Shown here: positions 33,469 through 42,925 of the stretch, piece by piece
How positions within the stretch are numbered: the stretch's first letter is position 1
How the letters are laid out: each line of letters begins with the position of its first letter
From: Lachnospiraceae bacterium UBA1721
GTDB lineage: Bacteria; Bacillota; Clostridia; Lachnospirales; Lachnospiraceae
Reading direction: 5' to 3'
Assembly: GCA_002317155.1 (NCBI GenBank)
Contig: DCIR01000063.1
Coordinates: 1-49,034, forward strand
DNA: 49,034 nt
Position numbers and translations under genes: made by a program
The notes under the pieces: model-generated
Told to the model about the DNA's origin: nothing
Seen by the model: the letters and a program-made list of their open reading frames with translations, nothing else
The model's database searches: none

Positions 33469-35307
33469 ATGAGCGAGCTTGTATCTAAAAAGAAAAGTAA
33501 AAAGTGGATAATTTTTGTAGTATTGGGAATCGTACTGGTTCTCGGTATTGCTGCCGGTGCATTTTTCATATCACGCGGAATCAAAAGTTCCAAAGTGGCC
33601 AGTGAGATTTCTGCCGGTAATAAATATTTCGACGAACTCGAGTATGAAGAAGCAATAGCTCACTATCTTGCAGCCATCGAAATAGACCCTACAAACCTCG
33701 ATGCATACATTGGTATTTATGATGCATACAATGCATTGGCTGATATCGCTATATCAGAAGGCGATTATGATCATGCCTATACCTACTATAAAGAAGCATT
33801 ATCTATCTTGAAGGATGGTCAGAACTACATCGACTCCGAGAAGTTGGATGAAATGATTGAAGACTTGAAGAAGGCAAAAGATGATGCCAAGGATAAAAAA
33901 GAGAACGGCAGCTCTGATACCGATGACAATACCGGCAGCAATTCATCTGACACCAACGGCGATTCATCTGATACAAGCGGTGATTCATCTAACGCAAGCG
34001 GCAATTCATCTGATTCCGGCAGCAACTCAACAGATTCAGACAATAACACTTCTTCCGGCTCAGGTGCTGTGACTTCCTCTGATAATCCCGAGGTGGTTGC
34101 CGAGCTTGAGGAAAAACTATATGAACGACTCGATGATACCTCTTCTGATTTTAGCCAGTTAATATTCGCTATGGCAGTCAGACTCGCCTCTGATAACCAG
34201 TGCAACAGTGCAAGTATCATATATGACGTAATAGCAGGTGATCCTGCTGCCATGACAAAATGGTTACTTCCCAGCCCCGAATTTGGCACTCCTTACAGCT
34301 ATACCGCAAGCTGGTGCTCAAGCTACTATTGGGAGGATACTTGCTGGTATTATGCTATTCCTCTGACTGAAGCCGAAAGCGCTGCATATTCTATATGCGG
34401 AAAATCAGTTGATCTGAAAGACTGGGATTGGGCTTCTTCCGGTAATTATTCTGTAGACTACTATGACAACACAGAATGCATAATAGTACAGGGCGGTTGG
34501 GCCGGTTGTATCGGTCCCATACTCAAGGCAGATACTGTCTCAAACGTAGAATACGTCGGCGACTATAAGTGGGCTCTTACTGTTGATGTGCATGAATACA
34601 ATCCCGGTTATGAAGGAATGGGATATGATACCTTCTACAGCAATGCAATTATATATGTTTCCGGAAACGAAGACAGCTACTTCAATTTCACAATTCACGA
34701 TTGCGCAATCGACAACGTAAAATCAACCTATTGGACTATTCAATACAGCGACTTTTTAAGAGAATACCAGTCTACTGTAAGCGGCAGTACATACTATCGC
34801 TCTAAAACCTACAGAACAGCCTACCTTGATGGAGATGATATCCCTGAGCTTCTTATCAGTGATGGTGCTTCTGATATGTACTATGTATATACCATTACAA
34901 ACAACACCGTAGTACCTTATGTTTGTACTAACGACCCATGGATGGACACAGATAATTTGCTTTACATTGCTTCAGGCGTAGGTGGAACATCAGGCGAGCT
35001 TATGTATATCCCTTATTCCGGCAAGCTTCTCATAAGCCATACAGACCAGGATTACGCCGGCGGCATATACTATGGAAGTACCGAGTATTTCGACGGCACT
35101 TCATGGTATGATGTTGGCGAATCACAACACATTTCCAGAGATGAAAATGGTCAAATTCTTTCACCCGATGTTGCTGATGCCATAAGCAACGGATATATAA
35201 ACGACGAAGACTATGATTATCATTATGATGCACCCGGATACGACCCTAATGACAATTGGCAACATTTCAACTATTCCGATTCGTACTACTTATACAATAT
35301 GTACTAA
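33469..35307 (+). CDS. TPR-containing membrane-anchored protein
   Basis: A 612-residue protein. It has a membrane anchor (about residues 13-34), two to three tetratricopeptide-like repeats facing outside (EEAIAHYLAAIEIDPTN and YDHAYTYYKEALSIL), a helical KKAKDDAKDKKEN segment, a long Ser/Asp/Asn/Gly-rich linker (about 146-205), and a C-terminal domain of about 400 residues rich in Tyr, Trp and Asp. That domain contains YLDGDDIPELLI, a pattern common in exported proteins of this group. AAGGAG lies before the start. Function not recognised; it may bind wall components or other surface proteins. Confidence 0.8.
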   Translation: MSELVSKKKSKKWIIFVVLGIVLVLGIAAGAFFISRGIKSSKVASEISAGNKYFDELEYEEAIAHYLAAIEIDPTNLDAYIGIYDAYNALADIAISEGDYDHAYTYYKEALSILKDGQNYIDSEKLDEMIEDLKKAKDDAKDKKENGSSDTDDNTGSNSSDTNGDSSDTSGDSSNASGNSSDSGSNSTDSDNNTSSGSGAVTSSDNPEVVAELEEKLYERLDDTSSDFSQLIFAMAVRLASDNQCNSASIIYDVIAGDPAAMTKWLLPSPEFGTPYSYTASWCSSYYWEDTCWYYAIPLTEAESAAYSICGKSVDLKDWDWASSGNYSVDYYDNTECIIVQGGWAGCIGPILKADTVSNVEYVGDYKWALTVDVHEYNPGYEGMGYDTFYSNAIIYVSGNEDSYFNFTIHDCAIDNVKSTYWTIQYSDFLREYQSTVSGSTYYRSKTYRTAYLDGDDIPELLISDGASDMYYVYTITNNTVVPYVCTNDPWMDTDNLLYIASGVGGTSGELMYIPYSGKLLISHTDQDYAGGIYYGSTEYFDGTSWYDVGESQHISRDENGQILSPDVADAISNGYINDEDYDYHYDAPGYDPNDNWQHFNYSDSYYLYNMY

Positions 35308-35389
35308 TCGATTAAGCTACAGGCTTTGAATTATAAGTCGTTTTTAAATTTCTATATCATATACAAACGATCATATACAAACTAGTAAT

Positions 35390-35429
35390 AAAAAAGTGAT
35401 TAGCCGGATAACCAGTTAATCACTTTTTT
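35390..35429. terminator. Bidirectional terminator between TPR protein and sortase genes
   Basis: A 13-bp stem (AAAAAAGTGATTA / TAATCACTTTTTT) with a 14-base loop between convergent genes. The A-tract and T-tract are part of the stem, so it works in both directions. Confidence 0.9.
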
Positions 35430-35434
35430 GTTTC

Positions 35435-36232
35435 CTATCTAAATCTTCTCTCCACAAGCATTCCGATTACAAGATATCTATTATCTTCTTCACCACCTAT
35501 GCAGGTCGACAATATCAAATAATTGTTTATTTCTGAGAACTCAGCACTACTGCGAACATGACTTATATCATCCTCGCCTTCGTTAAGCATATTTATAAAT
35601 GCTGTCCGCCCTTCAGTAGAGTTCAAATCAAACTCTAAAGGAATATAGCTGTCGTTATGGCGTCTTACTTCGATTATCTCATACGTCAGAAACGCTTCAG
35701 CCGTATAGACAAAGATTGTATCATGATTCTCAAAAAATTCTTTAGAATAAAACTCTTTGAGTGAGCCAAGCGCACTACCATCACTCATATTGTGCCCATA
35801 TATTATATGCACAAAATCAGAAAAATCTTTTGAATCCGGCTTGTTTGAATACAAGCATCCGGGATATCCCGATGATAAATCCAGATTAGTCAACAAATAA
35901 TAATCATCTACTTCGTTCTGCAACACCGGATAATCCACATCTGTACCGGGAATCTCTATCCAAGCATAAATATCCTCATTCTGCTCATGTAATATATCGA
36001 AATTCGGCATATTATCATTGGGAATTTCGATAGCTTCATCACTCGGAGACTGTTGTTCTACTGCCTCATCAGAATTAAAGATAGCTTCTTCTTTAAGTTC
36101 TATGATTTGATCTTGATTTTTCTTGCTATTAACATTCCTTGCAATTATCGGTATAGCTATCCCCAACACCAACAAAAAAGCAATAGCTAGCGGTATTATT
36201 ATTTTGATATTGTTTTTAACAAATTCTTTCAT
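35435..36232 (-). CDS. srtB: Class B sortase
   Basis: A 265-residue transpeptidase. An N-terminal membrane anchor (about residues 9-32), an acidic linker and a sortase B domain: WIEIPGTDVDYPVLQ, catalytic His in YGHNMSDGSALGSL, catalytic Cys in LSTCIGG and Arg in DNRYLVIG. It cuts sorting signals and links proteins to peptidoglycan. It is the last gene of a three-gene operon after a dockerin-like giant protein and an SPKTG protein. SPKTG is the type of signal used by Clostridioides difficile SrtB, so the neighbour is the likely substrate. Confidence 0.93.
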   Translation of the reverse strand: MKEFVKNNIKIIIPLAIAFLLVLGIAIPIIARNVNSKKNQDQIIELKEEAIFNSDEAVEQQSPSDEAIEIPNDNMPNFDILHEQNEDIYAWIEIPGTDVDYPVLQNEVDDYYLLTNLDLSSGYPGCLYSNKPDSKDFSDFVHIIYGHNMSDGSALGSLKEFYSKEFFENHDTIFVYTAEAFLTYEIIEVRRHNDSYIPLEFDLNSTEGRTAFINMLNEGEDDISHVRSSAEFSEINNYLILSTCIGGEEDNRYLVIGMLVERRFR

Positions 36233-36240
36233 ATCTAATT

Positions 36241-36876
36241 TTATTGATATCTTTTCTTGCGAGCATTACTGCCGGCCACTGCCAGACTTATTACTGCTCC
36301 AGCCCCCATAAGAACATAAATAAAATTAAAATCCTCACCGGTTTTAGGTGATTTTCTTTCCGGCTCCTCACTACCAGCGCCAGTGTTTCCAGATGTGTTA
36401 CTTCCTGTGGAACCACTACCAGCTCCGGCAGAACTTCCGTTAGATCCTCCTGCAGGAGTAGCCTGTCCGCTTCCGCTACCATTGCCGGATCCGCTTCCAC
36501 TTCCGGATCCGTTTCCACTTCCATTTCCGTTACCATTAGTATCTGTAACTACAAAATCAGCGACCTTCCATGAACCACCTGTATAATCCGCCACGTATGC
36601 CTTATACTCACCGGCCACTAATGACGCATTCACTATTACATTATATGTTCCCGCAGTAACAGGAAATGATTCCATCGTACAAATATTGTCAGATGAGTCT
36701 CTTATCTGAACAATAACAGCAAGCACTTCAGCTTCCGTAGTACCACTCACTGTGGTACTACTAGCTGTACCGTTAGCAGTAGCAGTCACTATATTAGCTG
36801 CCTTAGCAGTCAAAGGCAACATCATCAACGAACAAATTGCTGCTACACATATAGCGATATATTTAACAATTTTCAT
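36241..36876 (-). CDS. SPKTG-anchored cell-wall protein
   Basis: A 211-residue exported protein. It has a signal peptide (about 1-27), a small beta-like domain (about 28-112, with FPVTAGTYNVIVNASLVAGE), a long Gly/Ser/Asn linker (about 113-170), then the sorting signal KSPKTG, a hydrophobic segment (FIYVLMGAGAVISLAVAG) and the positive tail NARKKRYQ. The sortase B gene 8 bases downstream is the likely anchoring enzyme. GGAGG lies nine bases before the ATG. The linker probably spans the wall so that the small domain is displayed. Confidence 0.88.
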   Translation of the reverse strand: MKIVKYIAICVAAICSLMMLPLTAKAANIVTATANGTASSTTVSGTTEAEVLAVIVQIRDSSDNICTMESFPVTAGTYNVIVNASLVAGEYKAYVADYTGGSWKVADFVVTDTNGNGNGSGNGSGSGSGSGNGSGSGQATPAGGSNGSSAGAGSGSTGSNTSGNTGAGSEEPERKSPKTGEDFNFIYVLMGAGAVISLAVAGSNARKKRYQ

Positions 36877-36889
36877 CAATTATGCCTCC

Positions 36890-39800
36890 TTAATGATTAT
36901 AGTTGATCCAGGTAACACCTCTTCCGGCACCAAGCTTAGCACCACTGAATGAGCTGTCATCATCGAATCCCTGTACTACGGCAATAGCTTCTATTTTTGC
37001 CGGTGCTCCCGCCTCGGTTCCCTCATAAAGAACGAAGTCACTTGACTGACAATTACCGGATAAATCATGATCATATTCCATATTTAAGCTTGCATTATTG
37101 GATATAAGCTTCTTTGTAACAGAGCCGTCTGCCCATGTATAAGTCACATATAAGTCTACTTTTTCTGTAGAAGGCTGAGGATAATAGTATGTTCCCCAAA
37201 TGATATACTCAGCATCACTCTGATAAGACGGTCCGTTGTCTGTACCATGCATAAGATTCATACTGCCACCCGGACCATGGTGACCAGCCATAATATCAAT
37301 TCCTACTCTATGGATTGTGATATAGTAATCCGACTGACTGCCATCATCAAATTTATATACTACCTTGACCTCTACTTCATCGTAGTAATCTGAATGGAAC
37401 TTAACCTTCCACTCAACATCCGATACCTTCACAAATTCAACAGCATCTATAGTTATCTTTGTGTCCACAGCAGATATAGATTCAATTCCTACTATTTTTT
37501 TATCAATTCCGAGACTAGCTAATGTGTTGATAGGCTCGATTGTTATTTCTTTATGTCCAAAGAACACAATTGCTTCGTTTTCGGTAGAAGCATCTGCATC
37601 GGTAGAAAATACAGGATATGACGCAAATTGCCATGAAGGAGTTGATCCTATATTATCGTCAGTTCCCTTAACACGAACACCTGTATAATCCGTCTGAATA
37701 AATGTAAATATACTAAATACACAATCCCAAGGAAGACCTGTGTTAACAATCAAATCCTCATTTCTTCCCTGATATGCAGCAAGCTTCTTATTCTCTTCCT
37801 GAGACAACAGAAAATCAAGGCTAACGGCATTTCCAAATACCATTACATTTGCATATCCATACTCATCGAATGAATAATCCGCCACTATAATAATCGCAGA
37901 ATCCTCGTTATCACCGGATACAACCTTTGTTGTCTCTGGGTTATCTCCTCCGGCACGACGCAAGAACAGCTTTTCATCGGTTTCTGTCGCTGCCACTGCT
38001 ATTACATATGTGTTACTAACCTTTGAAAGACCTGTACTATCGCTTAATGGCACTGTCGAACCCTCTTGCGCAAAAGCCCAAACTGCGCCATTAGTTTCAA
38101 CCGTCTCCTCTTCAGGTTCGCCGGCATTCATTGTAAAGCTAATTGTATATTCGTATCCCGGCAGCTTAACAATATTGCCCTCATAATTTTCTACTGCAAG
38201 ATCAAGTTCGCTATTTCTTACAACAGCAATATGATTCTTAAATTCCTCAACTGCTGCAATAATATTGTTATCTCGAATCTCTACTCCATACTTTTCAGCT
38301 TCATTCTGATGATCTTTCAGCTGAGGAAGATAAATGTCATAAGCCATTCCAAGCGCAAGATCCTCTGCATCTACATCTCCATCACAATCCCAATCACCAT
38401 ATGCATATCCCTTGCTGTCAATATATGATATAAGTTCGAATCCCGGTTCTCCATTGTTTCCACCGTTATTGCCACCTTCACCGCCTTCGCTACCTTCACC
38501 TCCATTGTCAGGTCCTCCGGCAGGTCTATTCTTGGTATCTACATTGATTCTTATATTACTCTTATCTATATCAAAATGAACATGATAGTAGTCAATATCA
38601 TTTCTACGCTGAGGCTCTTCAATATGGCAAAATTCCTCTTCGCGACCATCTATAAATATTTGAGGTAAATAATGATCATCAGCAATTGCTACATAAAATT
38701 CACAGAAATATTTATTACTTCCGCTATCAAAAACAGTAACTACACTGTCATTAATTCTAATTTCATGTCCTTCATCAGGAAGCGGTTCACCATCTCCGTT
38801 AATCGCAACTCCAAATACTCCAGTTACATTAGCGCCCTTATCTTCAAGAATTGCCTGACCATAAGCCTGTTCTGTATCAACATCAATATTTGGATGATCA
38901 CTTTCTGTATCAAAAATGAAGTGATAATACTCAATATCATTTATAGTCTCAAGGTTTCCTTCTATGTCGCTCTTTTTATTTCCATCAACCCAGATTACCG
39001 GTTTGTACTGTGTATCTGAAAGCGTCACATAAAAATCGCAGGCATATTTTTTGATACCTTCATCAGTTGTAAATGGCGGTATTTCGATTTCCTCGCCATT
39101 GGCAATCGATGCACCTACAGTAGGCTCACCGCCTCCATCAGGAAAATTGACAGCGAAAATACCTGCTACTTTTGCACCGCTGGCAATATTAATTTGTGCT
39201 CTACCATTTGGCTCTCCCTCGCCGGCATTCGGTGGAATTCTTACCCACTTTGAGTTATCCCCATCATATTCGTACTGTTCTACATGAGTAAAATCAGTAA
39301 CTTTTGTAAATGTTTCGCCATCTCTGTTATAAAGAGTAAGTCCGGTAACGGTAACATTATCCCCGAGCTCTAACATACCATGACCAATGCCTGTAATGCT
39401 CGCACTTGAGCCTACAGTTAATTTCTGTCCAACAGCAAACACATTAGGATTCGGATTCTCTGTCCATGAAGGATTAATATCATTAATAACAACTGATCCA
39501 TTAATCTCTGCTTCATTTACATGCATAAACGCAGAGAAATAAAATGTCACTTCATGTTCTTCATCATACCAATTGCCACCGGAAATGGTCAGAGTACTTC
39601 CTGAAGGAACAATCAGTTTATTATAATCGCCACCACCGCATTCGCAGTTTGTCGATGTAACCGTATAATCATATAATGGTGCTTTTTCCCTGTCAAAAGC
39701 ACCCATAAACTCATCACTTACTTCAATCCCGTCAGACACAGTCCCTTCATAAGGTGGTGCTGCGACACTCTCTGTATGATTAGCAAACTGAACAGAGCTG

Positions 39801-40132
39801 GTTCCAACCATGACATAATCAATAAAGTCTCCTGAGCAGCTCACATTTGCATTGTTTATATAATACATAGTAGGTGGATCTGTACTCGGAATCGTATATG
39901 TACCTCCGGTAATATAAAAGGCAAATAGACCTTTTCCTCCCATATCTCCAGCAGATGCATTCGCTGCCGCAAATACTAAATCCTTAGGTCCTTCGTCAGT
40001 AAAATTAGCCCAAAGCGAATAGACCGTAGCTTCACCTTCTGCCTTTGCAATTCGCTGCGGCATATAAACCATAGCCAGCGCTGCAACTAACAGCCAAGAC
40101 AAAATTTGTCCGATTCTCTTGTTAATTCTCAT
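36890..40132 (-). CDS. Large secreted protein with tandem repeats and a dockerin-like motif
   Basis: A 1080-residue exported protein. It has a signal peptide (1-31), a beta-rich N-terminal part (to about 305), two tandem repeats of about 110 residues (about 312-420 and 425-533; compare YYHFIFDTESDHPNIDVDT with YYHVHFDIDKSNIRINVDT), a Gly/Asn-rich linker (536-563), a dockerin-like calcium loop GDWDCDGDVDAEDLALGMAY (about 579-598), and a C-terminal region of about 480 residues of unknown fold. No sorting signal is present, so it may be secreted or held by a cohesin. GGAGG lies before the start. It is the first gene of the operon with the SPKTG protein and sortase. Confidence 0.8.
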   Translation of the reverse strand: MRINKRIGQILSWLLVAALAMVYMPQRIAKAEGEATVYSLWANFTDEGPKDLVFAAANASAGDMGGKGLFAFYITGGTYTIPSTDPPTMYYINNANVSCSGDFIDYVMVGTSSVQFANHTESVAAPPYEGTVSDGIEVSDEFMGAFDREKAPLYDYTVTSTNCECGGGDYNKLIVPSGSTLTISGGNWYDEEHEVTFYFSAFMHVNEAEINGSVVINDINPSWTENPNPNVFAVGQKLTVGSSASITGIGHGMLELGDNVTVTGLTLYNRDGETFTKVTDFTHVEQYEYDGDNSKWVRIPPNAGEGEPNGRAQINIASGAKVAGIFAVNFPDGGGEPTVGASIANGEEIEIPPFTTDEGIKKYACDFYVTLSDTQYKPVIWVDGNKKSDIEGNLETINDIEYYHFIFDTESDHPNIDVDTEQAYGQAILEDKGANVTGVFGVAINGDGEPLPDEGHEIRINDSVVTVFDSGSNKYFCEFYVAIADDHYLPQIFIDGREEEFCHIEEPQRRNDIDYYHVHFDIDKSNIRINVDTKNRPAGGPDNGGEGSEGGEGGNNGGNNGEPGFELISYIDSKGYAYGDWDCDGDVDAEDLALGMAYDIYLPQLKDHQNEAEKYGVEIRDNNIIAAVEEFKNHIAVVRNSELDLAVENYEGNIVKLPGYEYTISFTMNAGEPEEETVETNGAVWAFAQEGSTVPLSDSTGLSKVSNTYVIAVAATETDEKLFLRRAGGDNPETTKVVSGDNEDSAIIIVADYSFDEYGYANVMVFGNAVSLDFLLSQEENKKLAAYQGRNEDLIVNTGLPWDCVFSIFTFIQTDYTGVRVKGTDDNIGSTPSWQFASYPVFSTDADASTENEAIVFFGHKEITIEPINTLASLGIDKKIVGIESISAVDTKITIDAVEFVKVSDVEWKVKFHSDYYDEVEVKVVYKFDDGSQSDYYITIHRVGIDIMAGHHGPGGSMNLMHGTDNGPSYQSDAEYIIWGTYYYPQPSTEKVDLYVTYTWADGSVTKKLISNNASLNMEYDHDLSGNCQSSDFVLYEGTEAGAPAKIEAIAVVQGFDDDSSFSGAKLGAGRGVTWINYNH

Positions 40133-40205
40133 ATATCGTTACCTCCGTGTAAAAATCACGACATTCCATTTCAGTATACATGAGTAAAATAATCCCTATG
40201 TTAAA

Positions 40206-40237
40206 ATTACCGCTTTGTCAGTTGACAAAGCGGTAAT
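40206..40237. promoter_or_regulatory. Perfect 14-bp dyad between the surface operon and its divergent regulator
   Basis: ATTACCGCTTTGTC/GACAAAGCGGTAAT with a 4-base centre. On the minus strand it overlaps a candidate promoter (-35 TTGTCA, 17-base spacer, -10 TTTAAC) for the surface operon. It could be the operator of the neighbouring HTH protein, or, with TTTTAAC following on the minus strand, a leader hairpin. Confidence 0.55.
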
Positions 40238-40271
40238 TACGCCTCTGAATAACGAATTTTTTGAAATAAAT

Positions 40272-40280
40272 TGATATAAT
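40272..40280 (+). promoter_or_regulatory. Extended -10 promoter of the double-HTH gene
   Basis: TGATATAAT is an extended -10 with a consensus hexamer (40275-40280), 52 bases before the start codon. It has no clear -35 box and lies 35 bp from the dyad. Confidence 0.5.
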
Positions 40281-40331
40281 TTATTTTGAGATTTTACGAG
40301 TATAGATTGATCACTCGCGGAGGAATCGTTA

Positions 40332-42062
40332 ATGAAATTCGATGAAAAATTAAACGAATATATATCGTTACTTAATTGTACCGCTAAAGAATTATCCGAA
40401 GCATCAGATATTGCCACTGCATCAATTAGTAGATATTCGACAGGCAAACGCGTTCCTCAAAAAGGAAGTGTGGAAATCAAGAAATTGGCAACAGGCATAT
40501 CTGCAATCTCAATGCAGAATGATCATATTCCGACACTTTCATATGAAGAAGTTTTTTCAGAACTTGAAAATACCTTATCCCCTGTAACAGATACCCAAAT
40601 TGTAATAGATAATTTTAATTCACTCGTATCCACTCTTAATATAAATCTCAATCGACTTGCTAAAGCTGTAAATTTCGATACATCTTATCTGTACAGAATA
40701 AAGACCGGCGAAAGACATCCCGCTGACGTTAATTCCTTCGTAAGAAACGTTTGCGATTACGTTGTTAATACATATCAATCACCTGACGACATCGCGGCCA
40801 TCTCAAAATTAATGAACGTTGAATTATCCGACTCATCAGATAAAGTACTTCTGCGTGATAAATTAATCGACTGGTTCATGATAAATGAAACTCCTCAAAA
40901 GAATATTGGCAACGTCGATAACTTTTTGGGATCTCTTGATAGCTTTGATTTGGATGAATATATCCGCACCATTCACTTTGATCAGTTCAAGGTACCCAAC
41001 GTTCCTTTTTATATAATTCATCCCAAAACATACTATGGTCTTGAAGGAATGAAAGAAGGCGAATTGGATTTTTACAAGGGAACCGTTCTCTCAAAATCAA
41101 TGGACCCGGTGCTGACATATTCTGATCTTCCCATGGAAGATATGGCTGCTGACCTGGAATTTGGCAAGAAGTGGATGTTTGCTATTGCTCTATCTATTAA
41201 AAAAGGGCTGCATCTTAATGTAATTCATAATCTAAACCGCCCTACAAATGAGTTGTTTTTAGGCCTTCAGAGTTGGATTCCTCTATATATGACCGGACAA
41301 ATCACACCATATTATTTCAAAAATATGCAGACACCTGTGTTCTGTCAGCTCACATATGTCTCCGGATCCTGCGCCCTGGACGGACAATGTATAGATGGTT
41401 ATCACAGCAATGGAAAATATACTCTTTACTCATCAAAAGCAGATATTGCCTATTACAAAGAACGTGCCAGAAATATGCTTTCAAAAGCTTCACCGCTTAT
41501 GGATATTTTCTATGCAAATGAGCTTGATAAAGTAAAAGATTTCTTTGAAGCACATAGTTCCGGCAAAGCTAACTATAAAAATAAATTATCAGTTCCGCCG
41601 GCCTATACACTTAATCGCGAACTTCTTGAGAAAATACTGAAGAATAACAATTCCGAATCCATTTTAGAAGAAGTCTGGAATGATATATGCTGGCAGGCTT
41701 CAATCATCAACAATTTGTTAGCAGAAAGTAAATTAGAAGACGAAATAGCAATAATGTCTCGCGAAGAATTCGACAATTTTTCAGCTTCACTGTCAATTAA
41801 TATCGATTCACAAAAAGGTGATTTACACTACACATATGATACCTATTTGGAACACATCAAACTAACAGAGCAATTTGAAAAAGAACATTCGAATTACAAA
41901 CTGTCAAAAAATGATCAGGCACCTTTTAGAAATATACAGATCCGAATGAGAGAAGACTCTTGGGTACTAATCACTAAGAGAAAATCTCCTTCTATATATT
42001 TTGCCATTTATCACCCGACACTGATTAATGCTATTTGGAATTTTATCCCTATTATTGAATAA
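40332..42062 (+). CDS. Double helix-turn-helix regulator with a large unknown domain
   Basis: A 576-residue protein. Two XRE-like HTH units lie at about residues 5-55 (TAKELSEASDIATASISRYS) and 92-145 (NLNRLAKAVNFDTSYLYRIK). The remaining 420 residues have no domain I recognise; they are rich in Tyr/Phe and contain VFCQLTYVSGSCALDGQCID. GGAGGA lies eight bases before the start. It is divergent from the sortase operon with a perfect dyad between, so it is the best candidate regulator of those surface genes. The C-terminal part may sense a ligand. It ends directly against the convergent hydrolase gene. Confidence 0.75.
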   Translation: MKFDEKLNEYISLLNCTAKELSEASDIATASISRYSTGKRVPQKGSVEIKKLATGISAISMQNDHIPTLSYEEVFSELENTLSPVTDTQIVIDNFNSLVSTLNINLNRLAKAVNFDTSYLYRIKTGERHPADVNSFVRNVCDYVVNTYQSPDDIAAISKLMNVELSDSSDKVLLRDKLIDWFMINETPQKNIGNVDNFLGSLDSFDLDEYIRTIHFDQFKVPNVPFYIIHPKTYYGLEGMKEGELDFYKGTVLSKSMDPVLTYSDLPMEDMAADLEFGKKWMFAIALSIKKGLHLNVIHNLNRPTNELFLGLQSWIPLYMTGQITPYYFKNMQTPVFCQLTYVSGSCALDGQCIDGYHSNGKYTLYSSKADIAYYKERARNMLSKASPLMDIFYANELDKVKDFFEAHSSGKANYKNKLSVPPAYTLNRELLEKILKNNNSESILEEVWNDICWQASIINNLLAESKLEDEIAIMSREEFDNFSASLSINIDSQKGDLHYTYDTYLEHIKLTEQFEKEHSNYKLSKNDQAPFRNIQIRMREDSWVLITKRKSPSIYFAIYHPTLINAIWNFIPIIE

Positions 42063-42911
42063 TCAATAAGCGGTGGCAGACTCGTCTTCCCGAATATATT
42101 CCATAAATGCATCTACAGTATAGTTAATCTGATCTGCACGTGATATGTATGGGTGTCCGTCGCCGGACTGCATTCCGTAGTCACCGAAGAACGAATGACA
42201 GCCTCCGACTATAAGCAGTTCCTGATATCCATCCGGAATATTCTTAAAGTTCTTCGCATAACTTTTACGATTAATAATTCCATCCTGCGTACCATACGCC
42301 AGGAACACCTTAAGTCCGGTGTCAGTAAGATTATCAATAGAATATGCTCCGAGTAATAGCAGACCCTTATACTCGTCAGTATGTTTTTTTACATACGATG
42401 CAGCCATCGCTCCGCCGAGTGAATGACCGCCGATGTACCATTCTTCTATCTCAGGAAATTGTTCCTGTATTCCATCTGCCGCATACTTATCAAGAACTGC
42501 AAAATTAAGCGGCATCTTTACTATCACACAGGTAATTCCCCTCTGTGCAAATTCATACATAAGTGGGATGTAGGCATCATATTTCACCCTGCCTCCGGGA
42601 TAGAAAATCATACCTGCAAATGCTTCTTCAGGCTCGACAATAATAAGGCCGTCCTCGTTCTCAGTGACCGTTACATTTTGATCACCTTCTTCATGAGTCG
42701 CCACCGCTGAGACCATAGCCGGGTCGTAATACATGGCGACTGTTTTATCAGCTCTGTACGGAGTAAGTACATATATCACACTGATAATCACTATGAGCGC
42801 AATAACTGCTACCGTAACCTTACGTCCTATGTACTTCTTATATTCTGCTTTACCTTCTTTGATTTTACTGTCTACAGCTTTATTCTCTTTAACTTTACTG
42901 TTCTCTTTCAT
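42063..42911 (-). CDS. Membrane-anchored alpha/beta hydrolase
   Basis: A 282-residue protein. It has a Lys/Glu-rich cytosolic N-terminus (about 1-30), a membrane segment (about 31-50, VTVAVIALIVIISVIYVL) and an external alpha/beta hydrolase domain. The nucleophile elbow is GGHSLGGAMAAS; AYGTQDG supplies a likely acid and GGCHSFFGDYG the catalytic His. The oxyanion region is FYPGGRV. It resembles dienelactone-hydrolase or carboxylesterase-like proteins; the substrate is unknown. It follows mfd by 14 bases and is probably co-transcribed with pth-mfd. Confidence 0.85.
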   Translation of the reverse strand: MKENSKVKENKAVDSKIKEGKAEYKKYIGRKVTVAVIALIVIISVIYVLTPYRADKTVAMYYDPAMVSAVATHEEGDQNVTVTENEDGLIIVEPEEAFAGMIFYPGGRVKYDAYIPLMYEFAQRGITCVIVKMPLNFAVLDKYAADGIQEQFPEIEEWYIGGHSLGGAMAASYVKKHTDEYKGLLLLGAYSIDNLTDTGLKVFLAYGTQDGIINRKSYAKNFKNIPDGYQELLIVGGCHSFFGDYGMQSGDGHPYISRADQINYTVDAFMEYIREDESATAY

Positions 42912-42925
42912 AACAAAAACTACCT

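Noticed and set aside
40196..40447. An 83-codon minus-strand frame at the start of the double-HTH gene
   Set aside because: It crosses the regulatory dyad and is antisense to the HTH coding sequence; no ribosome site.
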